Source: Pedobacter sp. Bi126
GTDB taxonomy: Bacteria > Bacteroidota > Bacteroidia > Sphingobacteriales > Sphingobacteriaceae
Length of the DNA stretch: 64,000 nt
Reading direction: 5' to 3'
Assembly: GCF_918698245.1 (NCBI RefSeq)
Contig: NZ_CAKKMS010000005.1
Location: 248,001-312,000 of the forward strand
The translations under genes and the position numbers were made by a program. Within the stretch, counting starts at the first letter, position 1. Every line of letters begins with the position of its first letter. Positions 62,373 through 64,000 of the stretch are shown in pieces. Below the pieces are notes generated by a model, which ran no database searches, was not told the origin of the DNA, and saw only the letters and a program-made list of their open reading frames with translations.

Positions 62373-63788
62373 TCAGATCAGCAGGTGCAGTAGCATGAAC
62401 AGCCCAAAAGCAAGGGCAATGGATACCGGCAGGGTTAAAACCCAGGCTATGCCAATGTTTTTTAAGGTGGTGTTGTTAAGGTTTCCTTTGCCGCCCGAAG
62501 CGATCATTGCTCCGGCAATGCCGCTTGAAAGTACATGTGTCGTGCTGACCGGCAGCCCGAAAGCGGTACTCAGGCCGATCGTTGAGGCTGCAACAACTTC
62601 TGAGGTTGCGCCCTGAGCGTAGTTCAGATGCTCATTGCCTATTTTCTCTCCTATCGTTACCACGATCCGCTTCCAGCCGATCATCGTACCCAGACCAAGG
62701 GATAGTGATATGACCATTATCACCCATAAGGGAGCAAAGTCGGTTATTTTTAAAAGATTTTTGCTGCTTATATCCAGCAATCTCAAAGCACCATGTCCGG
62801 GATGGTATTTGGGATCTTTATGGATTTGCTTCAGCGAGGAAACGATTTCTTCTATCGTCCTCCTAAAAGCATAGGCCTGGTTTTTTTCTGAGGGGTTCTT
62901 TTTTGCAAGCCCTGATTTTCCCGCTTCGATCTCACTGATCAGTTTTTGATAGGCAGGACCATTGTCCTTGTCGGTTATGCTGGCCCTGTAGAGCACATGT
63001 TCTGTCCGGTTGAGCTCCCGGAGTATCGTAGCATCCGGAATATCAAGGTTTACAGCATATCGGGCAGGTAAAAAGGCTATCAGTATCAGCATAAAAAGTC
63101 CCACACCTTTTTGTCCATCGTTGCTTCCATGAAAGAAACTTACCAGGGTACAGGTAACAATCAGCATACCGCGGATCAAAACCGGAGGGCGGTCATGCTC
63201 ACCACTGGGAATATGGAAAAGGGTGCTGCGGCTAAGCAGCCGCCTTAAGAGGTACATAATACCTGCGGCCAGGGCAAACCCGATTACCGGTGAAATAACC
63301 AGCGATATCCCGATTTCTTCCGCCTTACCCCAGTTTACGCCACTTCCTCCATAGTACCAGGTAAAAGCCAGGCCGGCACCGATCATAGCGCCAATCATGG
63401 TATGAGAGCTTGAACAGGGAATTCCAATGTACCAGGTTCCTAGATTCCAGGCGATGGAGGCCAGAAGCACCGAAAGCACCATATAGGCACCAACCTCCGC
63501 AGGTAGTGACATAAGCTTATCAAGCGGGACAAGCTTCAATATGCCCATCGCAACAGCAATTCCCCCGGTAAATACCCCCAGGAAGTTCCAAAGCCCTGAC
63601 CAGGGAATGGCGATGACGGGTTTGAGCGCTTTTGTATAGATAACAGTTGCTACCGCGTTTGCCGTATCGTGAAATCCGTTGACAAATTCAAAGCCCACTA
63701 CCGCAAGCAGACAGAGTATAAAGATAAAAAAAAGTAAACCGCTCAGTTCAAGGTTCCCTATAAAAGGAACTACGATGTTCATTAACAT
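62373..63788 (-). CDS. pit: Inorganic phosphate transporter, PiT family
   Basis: Inner-membrane phosphate-cation symporter, 471 residues. Two homologous halves carry the PiT signatures: FEFVNGFHDTANAVATVIYTKAL near the N-terminus and SEVVAASTIGLSTAFGLPVSTTHVLSSGIAG near the C-terminus. A central cytosolic loop (about 245-340) is enlarged. Typical length for Bacteroidota PiT. A second ATG at 63782 could be the start. No PhoU-like partner (DUF47) follows; a Usp gene does. Confidence 0.94.
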   Translation of the reverse strand: MLMNIVVPFIGNLELSGLLFFIFILCLLAVVGFEFVNGFHDTANAVATVIYTKALKPVIAIPWSGLWNFLGVFTGGIAVAMGILKLVPLDKLMSLPAEVGAYMVLSVLLASIAWNLGTWYIGIPCSSSHTMIGAMIGAGLAFTWYYGGSGVNWGKAEEIGISLVISPVIGFALAAGIMYLLRRLLSRSTLFHIPSGEHDRPPVLIRGMLIVTCTLVSFFHGSNDGQKGVGLFMLILIAFLPARYAVNLDIPDATILRELNRTEHVLYRASITDKDNGPAYQKLISEIEAGKSGLAKKNPSEKNQAYAFRRTIEEIVSSLKQIHKDPKYHPGHGALRLLDISSKNLLKITDFAPLWVIMVISLSLGLGTMIGWKRIVVTIGEKIGNEHLNYAQGATSEVVAASTIGLSTAFGLPVSTTHVLSSGIAGAMIASGGKGNLNNTTLKNIGIAWVLTLPVSIALAFGLFMLLHLLI

Positions 63789-64000
63789 TGAAAGGAATTA
63801 AATTAAAATGCCTGAAAGCGCCTTTCGATATTTACCAAAGAACCAATGTTTATGTTTCCTAAATGTTTAATGTATGTTAATAAATTGTAAGCAACACAAT
63901 TATTACCTATGCATTAAGGATAAATCGCGACGATAAATTAAAACGACAGACAAATCTAGGACGGATCCTATACTATTGCCTTTTCTTCCGGGGCAACTGC
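63789..64000. other. Region upstream of pit, window end
   Basis: 212 AT-rich bases that should contain the pit promoter. I see no gene, repeat or clear promoter element before the window ends. Confidence 0.4.

Overview
The window looks like the chromosome of a Bacteroidota of the Sphingobacteriaceae type (Pedobacter or Mucilaginibacter-like). The signs are a SusC/SusD pair with a hybrid two-component regulator, A-rich ribosome-binding regions, promoters of the TTTG/TAnnTTTG type, DUF6252 and DUF1680 families and a moderately AT-rich composition. The genus is an inference; no rRNA or tRNA gene was seen.

Bases 1-22,338 hold a polysaccharide utilization locus: a GH3 enzyme on the minus strand (cut by the window edge), then on the plus strand a one-protein sensor/regulator, GH43, a tandem CE1 esterase, a GH127/GH146 beta-L-arabinofuranosidase, GH95, GH97, and SusC and SusD ending in a clear terminator. 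The enzyme set suits a decorated hemicellulose such as complex arabinoxylan: debranching and de-esterification outside and in the periplasm, with import by SusCD. Bases 22,339-27,890 are unrelated single genes (DUF72, a TPR protein, an LLM flavin oxidoreductase, a DUF6252 lipoprotein, an EamA transporter, a split gene).

Bases 27,868-36,821 are the most interesting part. Two direct copies of an element with an identical 60-bp core and a hairpin whose stem is kept although its sequence differs enclose about 8.7 kb. Inside are an inactivated ECF sigma factor gene, a TPR protein with a HEPN-like C-terminus, and a His-Xaa-Ser (Hxs) operon: hxsD, two radical SAM enzymes (hxsB, hxsC) and two exported His-Ser-Ser repeat proteins. 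The two repeat proteins share a KPxLTLKLN motif placed exactly 12 residues before the first repeat histidine, a likely recognition site for the modifying enzymes. One of them ends in a peptidoglycan-binding domain.

Bases 37,000-42,700 carry a PadR/membrane protein/TatC operon and a divergent YtrA-type GntR ABC transporter operon, each with visible promoter and operator candidates. A gene-poor stretch follows with a 90-bp inverted-repeat element. Bases 44,165-49,922 are a TolC/RND/adaptor efflux operon whose pump lacks two of the usual proton-relay residues. Small genes, a lone receiver protein and a DUF202 protein follow.

Bases 53,101-59,045 are a sulfur locus: a DsrE-like protein, a TsdA-like dihaem cytochrome, two YeeE/YedE transport proteins, a CstB-like persulfide dioxygenase-rhodanese, a TauE/SafE permease and a Crp/Fnr regulator. 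Identical GTGAC-TTTT-GTCAC dyads lie at matched distances in front of two of these genes. The window ends with Lgt, a second copy of a small membrane protein, a universal stress protein and a PiT phosphate transporter.
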